Part shown: positions 4,601-5,292 of the stretch, one piece after another | Numbering within the stretch: the stretch's first letter is position 1 | Layout: each line of letters opens with the position of its first letter | Assembly: GCA_900549675.1 (NCBI GenBank) | Contig: URPG01000158.1 | Location: 1-5,292 of the forward strand | DNA from: an uncultured Oscillospiraceae bacterium | GTDB taxonomy: Bacteria; Bacillota; Clostridia; Oscillospirales; Acutalibacteraceae | Length of the DNA stretch: 5,292 nucleotides | Reading direction: 5' to 3' | Made by a program: the position numbers and the translations under genes | Notes under the pieces: model-generated | The model's database searches: none | Seen by the model: the letters and a program-made list of their open reading frames with translations, nothing else | Told to the model about the DNA's origin: nothing

Positions 4601-5292
4601 ATGGCAACCACCCGCCATTTTACCCGGCACGTCAATGCGGGGGAAAGCATAGCGGAGGCCATAAAGGATTGTACCGACTACGGCAAAAATCCAGACAAGA
4701 CCCGGGGCGGCGACCTCATATCTTCCTACGAGTGCGACCCGGCCACGGTGGACGCGGAATTTCTTCTTTCTAAGAGCAAGTACAAGGCCATCACGGGCCG
4801 GGAGCAAAAGCGGGACGAGAACATTCTATGTTATCAAATCCGGCAGTCCTTCCTCCCCGGAGAAGTGACCCCGGAGGAAGCAAACCGTATCGGCTATGAG
4901 TTCGGCATGAGCTGGACAAAAGGCAAGCACGCTTTTCTGGTAACGACCCACATTGACAAGGCCCATATTCACAATCACATTTACTATAATTCAACGTCGC
5001 TGGACTGCACCCGGAAGTTTCGGAACTTCTGGAACAGCTCGTTTGCTATCCGGCGTGTGAGCGACCGGATTTGTCTGGAACACGGACTTTCCATTGTGAA
5101 AAATCCGAAGCCCCGGAGCAAGGGAAAGTTTAAGAATTATGGGGAATGGCTCGGGGACAACAAACCGCCCACTTTTCAGGAACGGCTGCGGGCGCAGATT
5201 GACGCAGCCCTCTTGCAGAAGCCCGCTGATTTTGCCGCTTTCCTCTTGCTGATGGAGGCGGCGGGCTACGAAGTCAAACAGGGGCGCGGCGG
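4601..5292 (+). CDS. Relaxase/mobilisation nuclease, VirD2-like (MOBP), N-terminal 230 residues
   Basis: The frame opens at ATG 4601 and remains open to the window edge, so the C-terminus is missing. Relaxases nick one strand at oriT, stay bound to the 5' end through a tyrosine, and pilot it into the recipient. Seen: motif I around CTDYGKNPDKT (24-34), with Y27 the likely catalytic tyrosine; a following region that includes SKSKYKAITGREQKRDENI; and the metal-binding motif III THIDKAHIHNHIYYN (116-130), with H117, H122, H124 and H126 candidate ligands. This matches the Relaxase domain (PF03432) of Tn1549/CTn elements. A basic stretch KNPKPRSKGKFKNYGEW follows. No frameshift is seen. GC-rich codons match mobC. 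It lies downstream of the CD1845-type gene with a 93-nt gap that holds a palindrome and a hairpin, and probably shares the promoter at 4150-4178. Confidence 0.93.
   Translation, partial: MATTRHFTRHVNAGESIAEAIKDCTDYGKNPDKTRGGDLISSYECDPATVDAEFLLSKSKYKAITGREQKRDENILCYQIRQSFLPGEVTPEEANRIGYEFGMSWTKGKHAFLVTTHIDKAHIHNHIYYNSTSLDCTRKFRNFWNSSFAIRRVSDRICLEHGLSIVKNPKPRSKGKFKNYGEWLGDNKPPTFQERLRAQIDAALLQKPADFAAFLLLMEAAGYEVKQGRG

Larger units (their letters stand above)
1..5292. mobile_element. Internal segment of a Tn1549/CTn-like integrative conjugative element (mobilisation module)
   Basis: The whole window appears to lie inside a conjugative element. Seen: mobC, a CD1845-type membrane protein and a MOBP relaxase on one strand, with an oriT-like palindrome between mobC and the relaxase. 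Known: this set of small genes is typical of the Tn1549 / C. difficile CTn group in Clostridia. Neither end of the element, nor an integrase or coupling protein, is in view, so an immobilised remnant or a mobilisable relative cannot be excluded. The AT-rich block at about 682-4080 is foreign to the GC-rich backbone and is interpreted as cargo. Confidence 0.8.

Noticed and set aside
4306..4994. Open frames at 4306-4539 (+), 4463-4807 (-) and 4791-4994 (-)
   Set aside because: They overlap the CD1845-type gene or the relaxase, whose composition, ribosome sites and motifs are convincing; the alternatives have Cys/Arg/Pro-rich shadow composition.

Overview
The window looks like part of an integrative conjugative element of the Tn1549 / C. 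difficile CTn family, of the kind common in gut Clostridia (Bacillota). This rests on gene content and order: a small basic protein, a MobC-type relaxosome protein, a CD1845-type membrane protein and a VirD2-like (MOBP) relaxase, all on the + strand. Strong AAGGAGG-type ribosome binding sites support Bacillota. No host chromosome genes are visible, so the species cannot be named.

Layout. (1) 1-681 is GC-rich: the tail of an unidentified gene, a 59-aa ORF, and mobC joined to it by a TAATG stop/start overlap, closed by a perfect 11-bp hairpin terminator. (2) 682-4080 is a sharply AT-rich cassette: an extended -10 promoter, a 5' leader with a small hairpin, a 558-aa OLD-family ATPase/TOPRIM nuclease, a 500-aa UvrD-like helicase overlapping it by ATGA, and a terminator. 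Domain content, lengths and order match the Gabija anti-phage system (GajA + GajB). (3) 4081-5292 returns to GC-rich element DNA: an oriT-like palindrome followed by AAGTGCGCC, a promoter, the CD1845-type gene, a second diverged copy of the palindrome, a GC-rich hairpin, and a relaxase that runs off the right end.

How it fits together. MobC and the relaxase would form the relaxosome at a nearby oriT. The Gabija pair is a self-contained two-gene operon lodged between mobC and the presumed oriT/relaxase, so the mobilisation module appears interrupted by defence cargo carrying its own promoter and terminator. The base composition change on both sides points to separate acquisition; no transposase or integrase accompanies it. 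Both defence proteins keep every core motif that can be checked by eye, so the system is probably functional. Gabija itself is a described system. The less ordinary aspects are its position in the mobilisation module, the paired palindromes, and small repeats at the cassette edges.
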